From JAGGTJ01 sp964457545 (GTDB taxonomy: Bacteria > Desulfobacterota > DSM-4660 > Desulfatiglandales > Desulfatiglandaceae), in the NCBI GenBank assembly GCA_964457545.1, contig CAYWEN010000004.1, positions 124,001 through 188,000 on the forward strand: a DNA stretch of 64,000 nt, given 5' to 3'. The number at the start of each line of letters is the position of its first letter. The stretch's first letter is position 1. Positions 16,048-25,686 of this stretch are shown here, piece after piece. The notes below the pieces were generated by a model. That model worked only from the letters and a program-made list of their open reading frames with translations, ran no database searches and was not told the origin of the DNA. The position numbers and the translations under genes were made by a program.

Positions 16048-17938
16048 TCAGTAATATTTCTGCTTCCCTGATTATACTGGAAGTATCAATTCCGCATTCC
16101 TTTTTCAGCAAATCTACATGTCCATGTTCTATAAATCTGTCGGGCAACCCAATCCTTCTGACCCTTATGTTGTACAGTCCTTCATCATTTATGAGTTCAA
16201 GAACAGCACTGCCAAATCCGCCTATACGGGTGTTTTCTTCCACTAAAAGTATGCAGCCGGTTTTTTTTGCAATTTTTACAAGTTCAGGATCAAGAGGTTT
16301 TGCAAAGCGGCAATTAACTACCCCTGTTGAGATACCAGCCTGCTGCATACGATCTGCTGCTTCAAGCGCAGGCACTACAGTGGCCCCGAGGGATAGAATT
16401 GTAATGTCCTTCCCCTGACGTAGGATTTCTGCCTTGCCAATTGGAAGGTTTTTGTATTCTGTATCTAAGGAAACTCCAAGCCCCTTGCCTCGTGGATATC
16501 TTACTGCAACAGCTCCTTTTGTGTGGTAAATTGCGGTATACAGCATATGCCTTAATTCGTTTTCATCTTTTGGAGCCATTATTGTCATGTTTGGGATATG
16601 TCGCATATAGGTGATATCAAAAGCTCCGTGATGGGTCGGACCGTCTTCACCAACAAGGCCGGCCCTGTCTATGGCAAAGACTACGTGCAGGTTGGGCAGA
16701 CAGACATCATGTATGATCTGGTCAAAGGCCCTTTGCAAAAAAGTGGAATATATTGCCACCACAGGCCTGAATCCTTCTGTTGCAAGGCCGGCTGCAAATG
16801 TAATAGCATGTTGTTCTGCAATTCCCACATCGATGAACTGTTCAGGAAATGTGTTGCCGAATTCTACCAGCCCTGTTCCTTCAGGCATAGCCGCTGTGAC
16901 AGCAAATAATTTTTTGTCTGTTTTTCCAAATTCCACCATGGTTTTTCCGAATATGTCGGTATATGATGGCGGGTGTTTCCCCTTGGCTTTGCATGGCAAT
17001 CCATTGCATACATCAAATGCCCCTACACCATGAAAATGGGCAGGATCTTTTTCTGCCGGTTTGTAGCCCTTGCCTTTTACAGTCAGCACATGAACCAGAA
17101 CCGGTCCTTTCAGGTGAAGGGTTGTTTTAAAGCTGTCCAACAACTGCTCAAGATCATGTCCATTAATGGGTCCTATGTATCTGAATTTGAATGCCTCAAA
17201 AAGCATGCCCGGTGTCAGGAAGCTTAATAGGGATTCCTCGCTTTTCTGCATGATCTTCAAGATGTTTTCTCCAACGCCAGGCAAGGATCCGATGAAGTTT
17301 TCCAGTTCTTTTTTAAAATTTACAAACCTTTTACCGGCCATCTTACGGCTGACAAAAGAAGAAAGAGCTCCAACATTTGGGGCAATAGACATGGCATTGT
17401 CATTAAGTACGACAATCAGGTCCCTGCCGGTATGACCTGCCTGATTAAGTCCTTCAAAGGCCATTCCTGCTGTCATGGAACCATCGCCAATAACAGATAT
17501 TACCTTGTTGTTTTTTTTGTTAAGATGCATTGCAGTGGATATACCAAGGCCTGCGGAAATAGATGTACTGCTATGACCTGTATTAAAGGTATCGTACGGA
17601 CTTTCTTCTCTTTTTGGAAAGCCGCTTATGCCCTTGTATGTCCTCAGGGTATGAAATCTTTCTCTTCTGCCTGTCAGCAGTTTGTGGGCATAGGCCTGGT
17701 GGCCTACATCCCATATGATTTTGTCCGAAGGAGCATTGAATATATAGTGAAGTGCAATAGTAAGCTCAACCACACCAAGGCTTGCAGCAAGATGTCCTCC
17801 TGTCTTTGATGTAGTGTCAATGATGGTTTCACGAATTTCCCTTGCCAGGATATTTAATTCATCCATTGACAGGTTTTTGATATCTTCCGGGCTGTTTATT
17901 GTGGAAAGAAGTTTTTTTTCGTTTTTTCCTTGGTTCAT
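16031..17938 (-). CDS. dxs: 1-deoxy-D-xylulose-5-phosphate synthase
   Basis: This 635-residue cytoplasmic enzyme makes DXP from pyruvate and glyceraldehyde 3-phosphate, the first step of the non-mevalonate isoprenoid pathway, with thiamine diphosphate. Seen in order are the N-terminal binding segment (WDVGHQAYAHKLLTGR), the ThDP motif (GDGSMTAGMAFEGLNQAG ... VLNDN), the PINGHD region and the transketolase-like pyrimidine domain (DVGIAEQHAITFAAGLA, DRAGLVGEDGPTHHG). The C-terminal domain ends RRIGLPDRFIEHG. Length is typical (620-640). Its ATG overlaps the ispA stop as ATGA, so the two are coupled. Confidence 0.97.
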   Translation of the reverse strand: MNQGKNEKKLLSTINSPEDIKNLSMDELNILAREIRETIIDTTSKTGGHLAASLGVVELTIALHYIFNAPSDKIIWDVGHQAYAHKLLTGRRERFHTLRTYKGISGFPKREESPYDTFNTGHSSTSISAGLGISTAMHLNKKNNKVISVIGDGSMTAGMAFEGLNQAGHTGRDLIVVLNDNAMSIAPNVGALSSFVSRKMAGKRFVNFKKELENFIGSLPGVGENILKIMQKSEESLLSFLTPGMLFEAFKFRYIGPINGHDLEQLLDSFKTTLHLKGPVLVHVLTVKGKGYKPAEKDPAHFHGVGAFDVCNGLPCKAKGKHPPSYTDIFGKTMVEFGKTDKKLFAVTAAMPEGTGLVEFGNTFPEQFIDVGIAEQHAITFAAGLATEGFRPVVAIYSTFLQRAFDQIIHDVCLPNLHVVFAIDRAGLVGEDGPTHHGAFDITYMRHIPNMTIMAPKDENELRHMLYTAIYHTKGAVAVRYPRGKGLGVSLDTEYKNLPIGKAEILRQGKDITILSLGATVVPALEAADRMQQAGISTGVVNCRFAKPLDPELVKIAKKTGCILLVEENTRIGGFGSAVLELINDEGLYNIRVRRIGLPDRFIEHGHVDLLKKECGIDTSSIIREAEILLNGKKS

Positions 17939-18825
17939 TTATGCCTCTCAATAATGTAATGGACGATCAGGCGTAAAGGATCTGCTGATTTATCAAAGAT
18001 TCTGAGAGCATCCACTGCCTTATCAACCAGTTTTGCCTGTATCTTCTTGGATTCTTCAAGTCCTGCCACTTCAGGATAGGTCATTTTACCGCGTTTTTCG
18101 TCACTTCCTACACTTTTTCCCATTGTCTTGCTGTCGCCTTCTATGTTCAGGATGTCATCTGCTATCTGAAAGGCAAGGCCTGCGTTTTTGCCATATTCGG
18201 ATATTGCCCGGATTTCATCCCTGCTTCCATGACCCAGGATGGCGCCGGCTGTCACAGATGCCCTGATAAGGGCCCCTGTTTTATGGGTATGGATAAATTT
18301 CACTGCAGATAAATCCAGGGTTTTTCCTTCGGACATGATATCAGCCGCCTGTCCCCCCACCATGCCACGGTATCCTGCAGACCCGGAAATGAGAAAAAGT
18401 GCATTGATCAGGGCTGAATCTGATAACCTGTGTCTTGCCTGATCAGATGCTATAAGATGGAATGCCTCTGTCAAAAGGGCATCTCCGGCCAGAACGGCTA
18501 TGGCATCTCCAAAGACCTTGTGGTTGGTTGGTTTCCCTCTTCTCATGTCATCATTATCCATAACCGGAAGATCATCGTGGATCAGGGAATAGGTATGAAT
18601 TAGCTCAAGTGCACATGCAACGGGCAGGACGTCATTATCATTGGCTCCTACAGCCGTTGCTCCTGCCATACACAGTATTGGCCTTAGACGTTTTCCTCCG
18701 GCCATTAGACTGTATTGCATGGATTTTGTAAGCAGGGATACAAGAGGGGCATATTCCTCAATGATGTCTTTAAGCGCATTGTCCACAATTGCCTTTTTTT
18801 CTTTAAGATATTCAGCAAGATTCAT
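17935..18825 (-). CDS. ispA: polyprenyl (farnesyl/geranyl) diphosphate synthase
   Basis: This 296-residue short-chain prenyltransferase has both aspartate motifs that bind the magnesium and diphosphate groups: LIHDDLPVMDNDDMRRGKPT (DD at 84-85) and FQIADDILNIEGD (DD at 223-224). GGKRLRP near 43-49 binds isopentenyl diphosphate. The DDxxxxD spacing marks the bacterial short-chain type, giving farnesyl or geranylgeranyl diphosphate. It supplies the same pathway as the overlapping dxs gene. A 358-base gap separates it from xseB, which is much longer than usual for this operon. Confidence 0.95.
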   Translation of the reverse strand: MNLAEYLKEKKAIVDNALKDIIEEYAPLVSLLTKSMQYSLMAGGKRLRPILCMAGATAVGANDNDVLPVACALELIHTYSLIHDDLPVMDNDDMRRGKPTNHKVFGDAIAVLAGDALLTEAFHLIASDQARHRLSDSALINALFLISGSAGYRGMVGGQAADIMSEGKTLDLSAVKFIHTHKTGALIRASVTAGAILGHGSRDEIRAISEYGKNAGLAFQIADDILNIEGDSKTMGKSVGSDEKRGKMTYPEVAGLEESKKIQAKLVDKAVDALRIFDKSADPLRLIVHYIIERHK

Positions 18826-19183
18826 AATGCCTCATTTTATTTTTTACCCATCAACAGACAGATGATTCGGTACATTGGCAACTGCTTTTCATATATACCC
18901 CTTGTACATGTCTGCTGTCCAGATCTGGCAGATACGGGAATGGGTAGAGTGTGTTCTGTACAGCCTGTTTGTATTTGACTGTCTTTTGTTAAGGTACAGC
19001 CTTTATCCTGCAGGTTGGAAACAGTGCCTGAAATCTGGTTTTGCAGAAAGACACTTTTCTGAACCTGAAAAACCTTGGTGAGATATCAAGCTGGATGGCG
19101 TTATATTAGACATATGGAAACGAGGTCAAGTATCTTGCAAAGCTGTACGCTGTTGCATATATGCAGGTTCAGGGTGATGAGTT
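18826..19183. other. intergenic region between xseB and ispA
   Basis: These 358 bases interrupt the otherwise conserved xse-isp-dxs cluster. A stretch near 18995-19035 (CCTGCAGGTTGGAAACAGTG) resembles the inner block of the main dispersed repeat, but the match is weak. I see no gene. A separate promoter for ispA here is possible and unproven. Confidence 0.4.
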
Positions 19184-19405
19184 TTACGGGTTGAATGGTA
19201 CTTGAACCGTGTCCCCATTGTCCTGTTCCAATAGCATGGTAACCTTTTTTTCTGCCTCTTCCAACTTGAGAGTGCAGAATTTGATCAGTTCCATTCCCTC
19301 TTCAAAGATCTTTAGAGATGCATCTAATGAAAGATCTCCCTCTTCCAGTTGCTTAACAATTTCTTCTAAACGCTGCATTGCCTCTTCAAAATTTTTTTTT
19401 GTCAT
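19184..19405 (-). CDS. xseB: exodeoxyribonuclease VII small subunit
   Basis: This 73-residue protein is almost entirely helical: NFEEAMQRLEEIVKQLEEGDLSLDASLKIFEEGMELIKFC matches the XseB consensus (ExxLxxLExIVxxLExGxLxLExSLxxFExGxxLxxxC) throughout. Several copies bind the long C-terminal helix of XseA to form exonuclease VII, which degrades single-stranded DNA from both ends. Length is normal. It lies 92 bases downstream of xseA on the same strand. Confidence 0.95.
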   Translation of the reverse strand: MTKKNFEEAMQRLEEIVKQLEEGDLSLDASLKIFEEGMELIKFCTLKLEEAEKKVTMLLEQDNGDTVQVPFNP

Positions 19406-19497
19406 ATTCTGCCGTAGTAAATGTTATAAGGTGCCCGTTCATAAATGGATCAAGAACCTGAGGAAGGGCGTTTTATGGTGAGTTCAACCTGTCTTGT

Positions 19498-20889
19498 TCA
19501 TAAGCTGCTGTCTGTTATTTTTTCTATTATACATCCTAATTCGCCTTTGGACAAGATGATCCGTACCCTGTTCCCCTTGTTTACAGAAGATATATCCCTT
19601 AATGTTGTTTTTTCAGGCAGCTTTTGTACAACGCTGTACCCCCTGTTAAGAACTGATACAGGAGCAAGGTCATATATCCGTTTTTCCAGCAAATGAACGG
19701 GTGCCTGTAATTCATCAAGCCGTCTTGATATGGACTGAAGAACAGTATGTCGTTGAAATGCTATTTTCTGGTTCATGGAATTTATGAGCCTTGCAGGGGA
19801 ATTAAGGCGTAAGGCGCGTTTTTCATTTTTTATTGCCTTTAATCTGTCCTTTATGGCAACATTGATAAGTCTTGCCAGATGTGAATGAAATTCATCAAGT
19901 CTCATCAGGTGATCTGCTATGTTCCGTTTGGGATTCCTTAGCCGTTTGCTATAATGGTTAAGCTCATGTTTTCTGCTGTTTATGATCTGGGATGTGGCAG
20001 AGACAAGCCTTGTTTTTATTTCCCTCAACCTTCTTAACAGCCCCTCCTTTTCTTCTACAAGAAGCTCTGCTGCTGCTGACGGAGTTGGCGCCCTGAAATC
20101 AGCGGCAAGATCAGATATTGTCAAATCAATTTCGTGTCCTACAGCGGATACCACGGGTATCTTTGATCGTCTTATGGCCAGGGCGAGTTCTTCTGCATTA
20201 AATGCCCACAGGTCTTCAAGAGATCCTCCCCCACGGGTAAGTACAATAACATCCACATTAAGTTTCTGATTCGTTATATCGATTGCCTTTACAATATCTG
20301 CTGCGGCATCTTCTCCCTGTACCCTTACAGGGACAATAATGATTTCTATATTGGCAAACCGTCGGTTGATAATTTTAAGAAAATCCCGTATTGCTGCGCC
20401 TGTTGGCGATGTTATTACTGCCACTCTTTGGGGCAAAAATGGCAAGGGCCTTTTTATTTCCGGCGCAAAAATTCCTTTGGCTGCCAACTTCTGTTTAAGC
20501 TGCTCAAAGGCAAGGGACAGGGCTCCTACTCCCAGTGGTTCGAGATAGTCCAGTATTATCTGGTATTCTCCTCTTGGGGCATATATGCCTATCTTCCCTC
20601 TGCCAATAACCATCATGCCGTCTTTTGGTATAAACTTCAGTGCCTGCGCCTGAGACCTGAACATTACAGCCCTGATCTGTGCTTTTTCATCCTTGAGCGC
20701 CATATAATAATGACCGGAAACGGGCGCACGGAAGTTGGATATTTCCCCTTCTATCCAAACGATCCCGAAAGTGCTTTCAAAAACGCTTTGGATTCTGCGT
20801 GTAAGCTTGCTTACAGTTAATACCTCCGGTGGTTTGTTTGCTGATGTCAAGGCGTTTCTCCATGTAGCTGCCCATGTGTAACAATACAT
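19498..20889 (-). CDS. xseA: exodeoxyribonuclease VII large subunit
   Basis: The frame encodes 463 residues. The N-terminal OB fold (LTVSKLTRRIQSVFESTFGIVWIEGEISNF) is followed by the catalytic core (RVAVITSPTGAAIRDFLKIINRR, VLTRGGGSLEDLWAFN, VVSAVGHEIDLTISDLAADFRAPTPSAAAEL) and a long coiled region (about 300-410) to which XseB binds. It cleaves single-stranded DNA processively in either direction. The ATG at 20889 has no binding site and adds an odd MYCYTWAATW tail. A TTG 39 bases inside has GGAG seven bases upstream and may be the true start, giving about 450 residues. Confidence 0.95.
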   Translation of the reverse strand: MYCYTWAATWRNALTSANKPPEVLTVSKLTRRIQSVFESTFGIVWIEGEISNFRAPVSGHYYMALKDEKAQIRAVMFRSQAQALKFIPKDGMMVIGRGKIGIYAPRGEYQIILDYLEPLGVGALSLAFEQLKQKLAAKGIFAPEIKRPLPFLPQRVAVITSPTGAAIRDFLKIINRRFANIEIIIVPVRVQGEDAAADIVKAIDITNQKLNVDVIVLTRGGGSLEDLWAFNAEELALAIRRSKIPVVSAVGHEIDLTISDLAADFRAPTPSAAAELLVEEKEGLLRRLREIKTRLVSATSQIINSRKHELNHYSKRLRNPKRNIADHLMRLDEFHSHLARLINVAIKDRLKAIKNEKRALRLNSPARLINSMNQKIAFQRHTVLQSISRRLDELQAPVHLLEKRIYDLAPVSVLNRGYSVVQKLPEKTTLRDISSVNKGNRVRIILSKGELGCIIEKITDSSL

Positions 20890-21343
20890 GAGCGGGATTG
20901 CAGAATATGTTGAATTGTTATTGGAATTTCGTCATTGCAGTGTGGCTTTATGCTTTTCCTTCCTGAATTTAAAAGGTTTTCGCATTTTTTGCCCGAAAAT
21001 CGTCCTGTTTGGGATAAGGATTATCTTTTTGTTATAAAACAATGTTTTTATTGACACCTTGTCGGTAATGATGTTCAATTTTTGTAATTGCATGTCAATC
21101 TGCCATTTGTCTGTTGTCAGTAAGAGCCTTTGTGCAGGATTATAAACACAAATGATTCTGCAAGTTGACATACATGTACATGTCGCGTTCGGCATATGGC
21201 AGCATACGGCTGTTTATGGATGAAAAGCAGACAAGGAAAGCTTATGCCATATTGTGGTCTGACAGGCAACAGAAATTGTCCTGTAAGATCTCTGGACCTT
21301 TGAAAAAGCTGTAAATCTGTTTGATATAAGGAGTTGTAATATT
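20890..21343. promoter_or_regulatory. intergenic region with 12 bp palindrome upstream of the YejM-like gene
   Basis: The 454 bases between the divergent xseA and YejM-like genes contain a perfect palindrome ACATGTACATGT at 21172-21183, directly after a TTGACA (21165-21170). An arm of the main dispersed repeat (TGTTTATGGATGAAAAGC) lies at 21210-21227. The palindrome could be an operator, but no matching -10 box at the usual spacing was found. Confidence 0.4.
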
Positions 21344-23260
21344 ATGATGAAAGAGGAAACCTGTGCCGGATACTACATCTTTTTTGTATATCTGGAACTG
21401 GTGATAATGCTCCTTCTTTTTGTGCAGCATGTAATGACCATAAATCCTGTAACTGTTGGTTATATTATATTGCTTGTGATTGTATATCCTGCTGTTTATC
21501 TTTTGCCTGCCATAGGTATTGTCTTTATTGCTGGGCGTTTGATTCTGAACAGGCGTTTGCAGGAGTCAAAAACATGGCATGTGGCGGTTTTTTATGGTGT
21601 GCTGATAGCCGTTGCCAGTACAACGGTTCTGGTTATATTTTTTGATTATCAATTATATTCCCTGTATGGTTATCATATTAACAATCCCTTTGTTATCAAT
21701 CTCATCATGACCCCTGGCGGCATAGATTCTTTAGGTGCCAATTACAGTACAAAAATCAGTTACTTGTTGATGGCTGCAGTTGTGATTTTTGTAAATGTTG
21801 CCCTGTTTTTTATTATATACTGTTTGTCAGGGAAACAGAACATATGGAGTTTAAGCAGACGTTTTGCGATCAGGAGCCTTATGGTTCTTTTGCTTTTGTT
21901 AGGAGTGGAAGAGATTGTTCACGGTTTTGCAAATTTTATGTATATTGATCCCATATTGCAGGCACAGTCAACAATACCGCTGAGTTTGCAGCTGAGTTTT
22001 AACGGCATTCTCAAAGATCTCGCCCTTAAACGGCCATACAGACAAAAAATAAAGGCCAGGGAAGGGAAGGTGATCTATCCTTTGCATCCGGTCTGTTTTG
22101 ACAGGATACAAAAGCCATATAACATTGTTTGGCTGACGGTTGAATCCCTTAGGTGGGATATGCTCGATCCAAAGATTATGCCCAAATTGTGGTATTTTTC
22201 TCAACGGGCCTTGAGATTTAATCGTCACTACAGCGGAGGAAACCGTACCCGAATGGGCATGTTCACCATGTTCTATGGCCTGTATCCCAATTACTGGTAT
22301 TCGTTTGAAAAACAGGCCATAGGCCCTGTGTTTGTGGATGCCCTGCTGAATCAGAAATATCAGATGACAGTAAACACCAGTCAGAGCTTTACATATCCTG
22401 AGCTGAACCGTACTGTATTTGCAAATGTGCCAAGGAAATTTATGCATGAATTGAAGGATCAGAGTATTCCTCCATGGCAACGCGACAAAATGAACATTAC
22501 GTCAATATTGAATTTTATGGACAGACGGAAAAGAGACCTTCCTTTTTTTGCCTTTATGTTTTTTGAGTCTACCCATGCCCCGTACAGCTTTACGGACAAA
22601 GATATTATCTGTCCCGATTATCTCAGGGATATGAATTATGCTCATCTGAATCTTTTAACCGGTATTGATCGTATTAAAGCACGCTACATGAATGCTGCTC
22701 ATTGTGTTGACAGACAGGTGGGACGTGTTCTTGAATATTTGACAGATCATGGTCTTTTAAAAAACACCATCTTTTTGATTACCGGCGATCACGGCGAGGA
22801 ATTTATGGAACATGGACACTGGGGGCATGGTCATAATGCGGTTTTTCCTGAACAGCAGGTCCATGTCCCACTTGTATTATGGTTGCCAGGTACAACCCAC
22901 AGGGAAATAGATATTCCTACCTCTCATATTGATATTATTGGAACTCTTGCCCCTTTTATAGGAATCCATGCAGACCTTGAAAGTTTTTCTCAGGGTACAA
23001 GCTTGCTTGATCGCAAGGAAAGATTCCAGATATTTGGCAATTACAGATATATGTGTTACATGGATGCCAGATATAAGATTGTTTTTCCATTTAGAGATTA
23101 TAGCTATTTCAATTATAGGGTTACAACGGCAAATGATTGTATGATAGACGTGAAAAAACAGGGGGTCATTGTTGCAGGGTATAAGGCGGTATTAAATAAG
23201 CTTGCAGCAGATGCCAACAGGTATGTACGAAAAAAACGGGTTATTGCTGCAAAACAGTAA
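21344..23260 (+). CDS. YejM/PbgA-like inner-membrane protein with sulfatase-fold periplasmic domain
   Basis: This 638-residue protein has five hydrophobic segments in the first 200 residues (about 12-32, 38-68, 79-100, 138-160, 175-195) and then a sulfatase/alkaline-phosphatase fold. Landmarks are VWLTVESLRWDML (261-274), HYSGGNRTRMGMF (295-307, with T302 a candidate nucleophile position), FFESTHAPYS (about 406-415) and GDHGEEF...GHWGHGH (481-497). The layout matches E. coli YejM (PbgA/LapC), which controls LPS amount through LapB/FtsH and moves lipids; an LPS or phospholipid-head-group transfer role is possible here. The ribosome binding site AAGGAG is strong. The gene is not in an operon with any LPS gene. 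Confidence 0.82.
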   Translation: MMKEETCAGYYIFFVYLELVIMLLLFVQHVMTINPVTVGYIILLVIVYPAVYLLPAIGIVFIAGRLILNRRLQESKTWHVAVFYGVLIAVASTTVLVIFFDYQLYSLYGYHINNPFVINLIMTPGGIDSLGANYSTKISYLLMAAVVIFVNVALFFIIYCLSGKQNIWSLSRRFAIRSLMVLLLLLGVEEIVHGFANFMYIDPILQAQSTIPLSLQLSFNGILKDLALKRPYRQKIKAREGKVIYPLHPVCFDRIQKPYNIVWLTVESLRWDMLDPKIMPKLWYFSQRALRFNRHYSGGNRTRMGMFTMFYGLYPNYWYSFEKQAIGPVFVDALLNQKYQMTVNTSQSFTYPELNRTVFANVPRKFMHELKDQSIPPWQRDKMNITSILNFMDRRKRDLPFFAFMFFESTHAPYSFTDKDIICPDYLRDMNYAHLNLLTGIDRIKARYMNAAHCVDRQVGRVLEYLTDHGLLKNTIFLITGDHGEEFMEHGHWGHGHNAVFPEQQVHVPLVLWLPGTTHREIDIPTSHIDIIGTLAPFIGIHADLESFSQGTSLLDRKERFQIFGNYRYMCYMDARYKIVFPFRDYSYFNYRVTTANDCMIDVKKQGVIVAGYKAVLNKLAADANRYVRKKRVIAAKQ

Positions 23261-23318
23261 GGGTTGTGATACATGTCCGGGCTCAATCCGGTATTTGTTT
23301 TATAAATGGTCACTAAAA

Positions 23319-24722
23319 TTACATGGGAAGAGATACCGTGAATATACTGCCCCTGTTTAATTGACTTGTAACTTTTATGTCGCCACCATGTGCTTTGGCA
23401 ATTGTCATGGCCAGGCTCAGTCCAAGACCTGAGCCTCTTTTACAGGAACGGCTTTGGTCACATCTGTAAAAGCGATTGAATATTTTTGGCAGGTCTTTAT
23501 CCGAGATTCCTATACCTCTGTCTGAGATGCTGATAATGGCCTGCTTGTGGTTGGTGTTTAATGTGATTTTAACAGTACTTTTGGGTGGTGAATATTTGAT
23601 GGCGTTATCAAGCAGGTTTGCCAGCATTCGTTGTATCTTTGGAATGTCTGCATGAATATGAATTTCCCTTGGAGCAGTTATTTCAAAAGAAATTTTTTCC
23701 TCCTTTGCAGCAGGTTCAAACAGGTCACAGATATCATACACCATTTTGGAGATATTGAATTTCTCTTTTTTCAGTTTGTGTGTGCCTGCCTCAGTCTCTC
23801 TGATATCAAGCATTGTGTTTATCATGTTAAGCAGGCGATCGCACTCTTCGATAGTATTGGCTGCCATATCTTTATATTCTTCAATTGTACCGTCAGTTAT
23901 CAGACTCATCTCGGCAATCCCGCGAATCCCTGCAACAGGAGTTCTTAAGTCGTGGGCAATATCGTCAGTTACCTCCCTTAACTCTCTGAACAGCTTGTTA
24001 ACAAGGTCAAGCATGTTGTTAAAGGCTGTTTCCAGTTCTTTTATTTCCATTATTCTGCTTGCAGCCTGAACCCTTTTATCAAAGTGTCCTTTTGATATCT
24101 GCAGCGCTGTTTGGGTTACCTTCTCAATTCCGTGCAGGGTTAGTCTGACAAGGAACCATCCAATGAAAATTGACAGGACAATTGCAATGATCATGGACGT
24201 CCTGAATGTCCGTTTGAATATGTTGAGGAACTGTCTGTCTTCTTTCATGTACCTGCCCAATTGCAGGACAAGTTTTTTACCAATAGGGCCATAGCCGATT
24301 CGAGCCCTGTTGTGATGATGTGCTATATGTATGGTTTTAAGTATGGGAGCCGCATTTGTTTTTATATGTTTTAATGCCTTGATGTCTATGGGTATATTGC
24401 CCCACCATGACATGTTTGATGAAAACAGTATGTCTCCGTTTGTTGATATGATACGAAAAAAGGTACGGTTTATACCTTCAGATTCTATTTCAAGTTTTAT
24501 GGCTGTTTTTACAGTGTTTATATCTTTGAGCTTCAACAGCCTTGAATATTCAGAAAATTCATTCAGGATTTCTCTGTCTGTTGTTTTTTGAATTGTGGCA
24601 CTAAGCCTTATATAACATATTAAAAAACTGCATAGGCATGTTAGTGAAATTATAAATGTATATAATGAAATCAATATAAAAGGGAGGCTGGAGACATGGT
24701 TAATTGTCCTTTTTAAGTACAT
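23319..24722 (-). CDS. membrane sensor histidine kinase (HAMP type)
   Basis: In this 467-residue kinase, hydrophobic helices near 14-40 and 172-195 bracket a sensor region of about 130 residues, so the sensing part is periplasmic. A HAMP domain follows, then HisKA with the phosphorylated His in DDIAHDLRTPVAGIRG, and HATPase motifs N (NLLDNAIKYSPP), G1 (DRGIGISDKDLPKIFNRFYR) and G2 (GSGLGLSLA). It resembles heavy-metal or envelope-stress kinases (CusS-like family). It overlaps the response regulator gene upstream by 23 bases, so they are a cognate pair. The sensed signal is not evident; a histidine cluster (IHIAHHHN) in the sensor part might bind metal. Confidence 0.94.
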   Translation of the reverse strand: MYLKRTINHVSSLPFILISLYTFIISLTCLCSFLICYIRLSATIQKTTDREILNEFSEYSRLLKLKDINTVKTAIKLEIESEGINRTFFRIISTNGDILFSSNMSWWGNIPIDIKALKHIKTNAAPILKTIHIAHHHNRARIGYGPIGKKLVLQLGRYMKEDRQFLNIFKRTFRTSMIIAIVLSIFIGWFLVRLTLHGIEKVTQTALQISKGHFDKRVQAASRIMEIKELETAFNNMLDLVNKLFRELREVTDDIAHDLRTPVAGIRGIAEMSLITDGTIEEYKDMAANTIEECDRLLNMINTMLDIRETEAGTHKLKKEKFNISKMVYDICDLFEPAAKEEKISFEITAPREIHIHADIPKIQRMLANLLDNAIKYSPPKSTVKITLNTNHKQAIISISDRGIGISDKDLPKIFNRFYRCDQSRSCKRGSGLGLSLAMTIAKAHGGDIKVTSQLNRGSIFTVSLPM

Positions 24723-25377
24723 AACCTACTCCACGTATGGTATGAATGAGTTTGGATTTGTATCCTTTGTCGATTTTATCTCTAAGTTTGCATATCCTTA
24801 CTTCGACCACATTTGTCTGGGGATCAAAATTGTAATGCCACACGTGTTTCATTATCATGGCCTTTGATACCACCCTTCCCGTATTCCTTAAAAGATATTC
24901 AAGGAGTGCAAATTCCCTGTTTTGGAGCACTATCTTTTTTTTTGCCCTTGTAACCTCACGTGTAATAAGATTCATTGAAAGGTCTTCAAATTGAAGTATG
25001 GCTGATTCTGAAACACTGGTTGCCCTTCGAATCAGGGCCTGAACCCGGGCCAGAAGCTCACTGAAGGAAAATGGTTTGGTGAGGTAATCGTCGCTGCCTG
25101 TATGAAGACCTTTTACCCTGTCCTCTATACTTTTTTTTGCACTAAGTATGATCACCGGAGTATTGATTCCCTGCCTTCGCATGCCTTCTACAAGTGATAG
25201 CCCGTCCATACCCGGAAGCATTATATCTATAATGGCCAGATCATGATTTTCGGTTACGGCGGCGTTAAATCCATCCGTGCCGTCAGGAGTGTGACGGACA
25301 ACAAATCCCGCATCTTTAAGGCCTTTTGTAATAAAAGCAGCGATTGTCAAGTCATCTTCAACAAGCAGTATTTTCAT
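24700..25377 (-). CDS. OmpR/PhoB family response regulator
   Basis: This 225-residue protein has a receiver domain with the acidic pair ED (7-9), phosphorylation site D51 in IIDIMLPGMDG, and the TKPF lysine, followed by a winged-helix DNA-binding domain (about 128-222) ending RVCKLRDKID-type to VGYVLKKDN. It is of the CusR/QseB kind. The kinase gene starts 23 bases before this gene ends. No obvious target gene lies next to the pair; the repeat element and dgkA are upstream on the same strand. Confidence 0.95.
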   Translation of the reverse strand: MKILLVEDDLTIAAFITKGLKDAGFVVRHTPDGTDGFNAAVTENHDLAIIDIMLPGMDGLSLVEGMRRQGINTPVIILSAKKSIEDRVKGLHTGSDDYLTKPFSFSELLARVQALIRRATSVSESAILQFEDLSMNLITREVTRAKKKIVLQNREFALLEYLLRNTGRVVSKAMIMKHVWHYNFDPQTNVVEVRICKLRDKIDKGYKSKLIHTIRGVGYVLKKDN

Positions 25378-25467
25378 ATCTCTTCCCCTGATGTTGAAAG
25401 ATCAAAAAAAACTGTTATATAGAACATATTTGTTATGGAGATATCTAATTGAAGACACAACTGTTTG

Positions 25468-25662
25468 GTTTTCATCTGTAAATGGCCTTTTTGTGCAATC
25501 CCGGTGTTAATCTGCAGGATTCCTTGAGGGAGGTCTGTACGCCTCTTCATAATCCTTTGATTCCCTCTATCTTGCCCAAAAACTGTAAGTTATGGCTTTG
25601 AGATCCGGATAGTAACCACAGAATCTGTTTCTGGCTGGACACTGTTTATGAATGGAAATTGC
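25468..25662 (+). repeat. main dispersed repeat, near-complete copy
   Basis: This is one of the fullest copies. The left arm is at 25468-25500 (TTTTCATCTGTAAATGGCC then TTTTTGTGCAATC). A TAATCTGCAGGATTCCTTGA linker follows, then an inner block (25568-25640: ATCTTGCCCAAAAACT, ATCCGGATAGTAACCACAGA, ATCTGTTTCTGGCTGGACAC). A right arm at 25641-25657 (ACTGTTTATGAATGGAAA) is an inverted copy of the left one. It fills the space between the response regulator and dgkA. Confidence 0.75.
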
Positions 25663-25686
25663 TGCAGGGAATAATCCCTTTTGATG

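Noticed and set aside
21165..21200. Sigma-70 promoter with TTGACA upstream of the YejM-like gene
   Set aside because: No -10 box at 15-19 bases; only the palindrome is retained as a feature.
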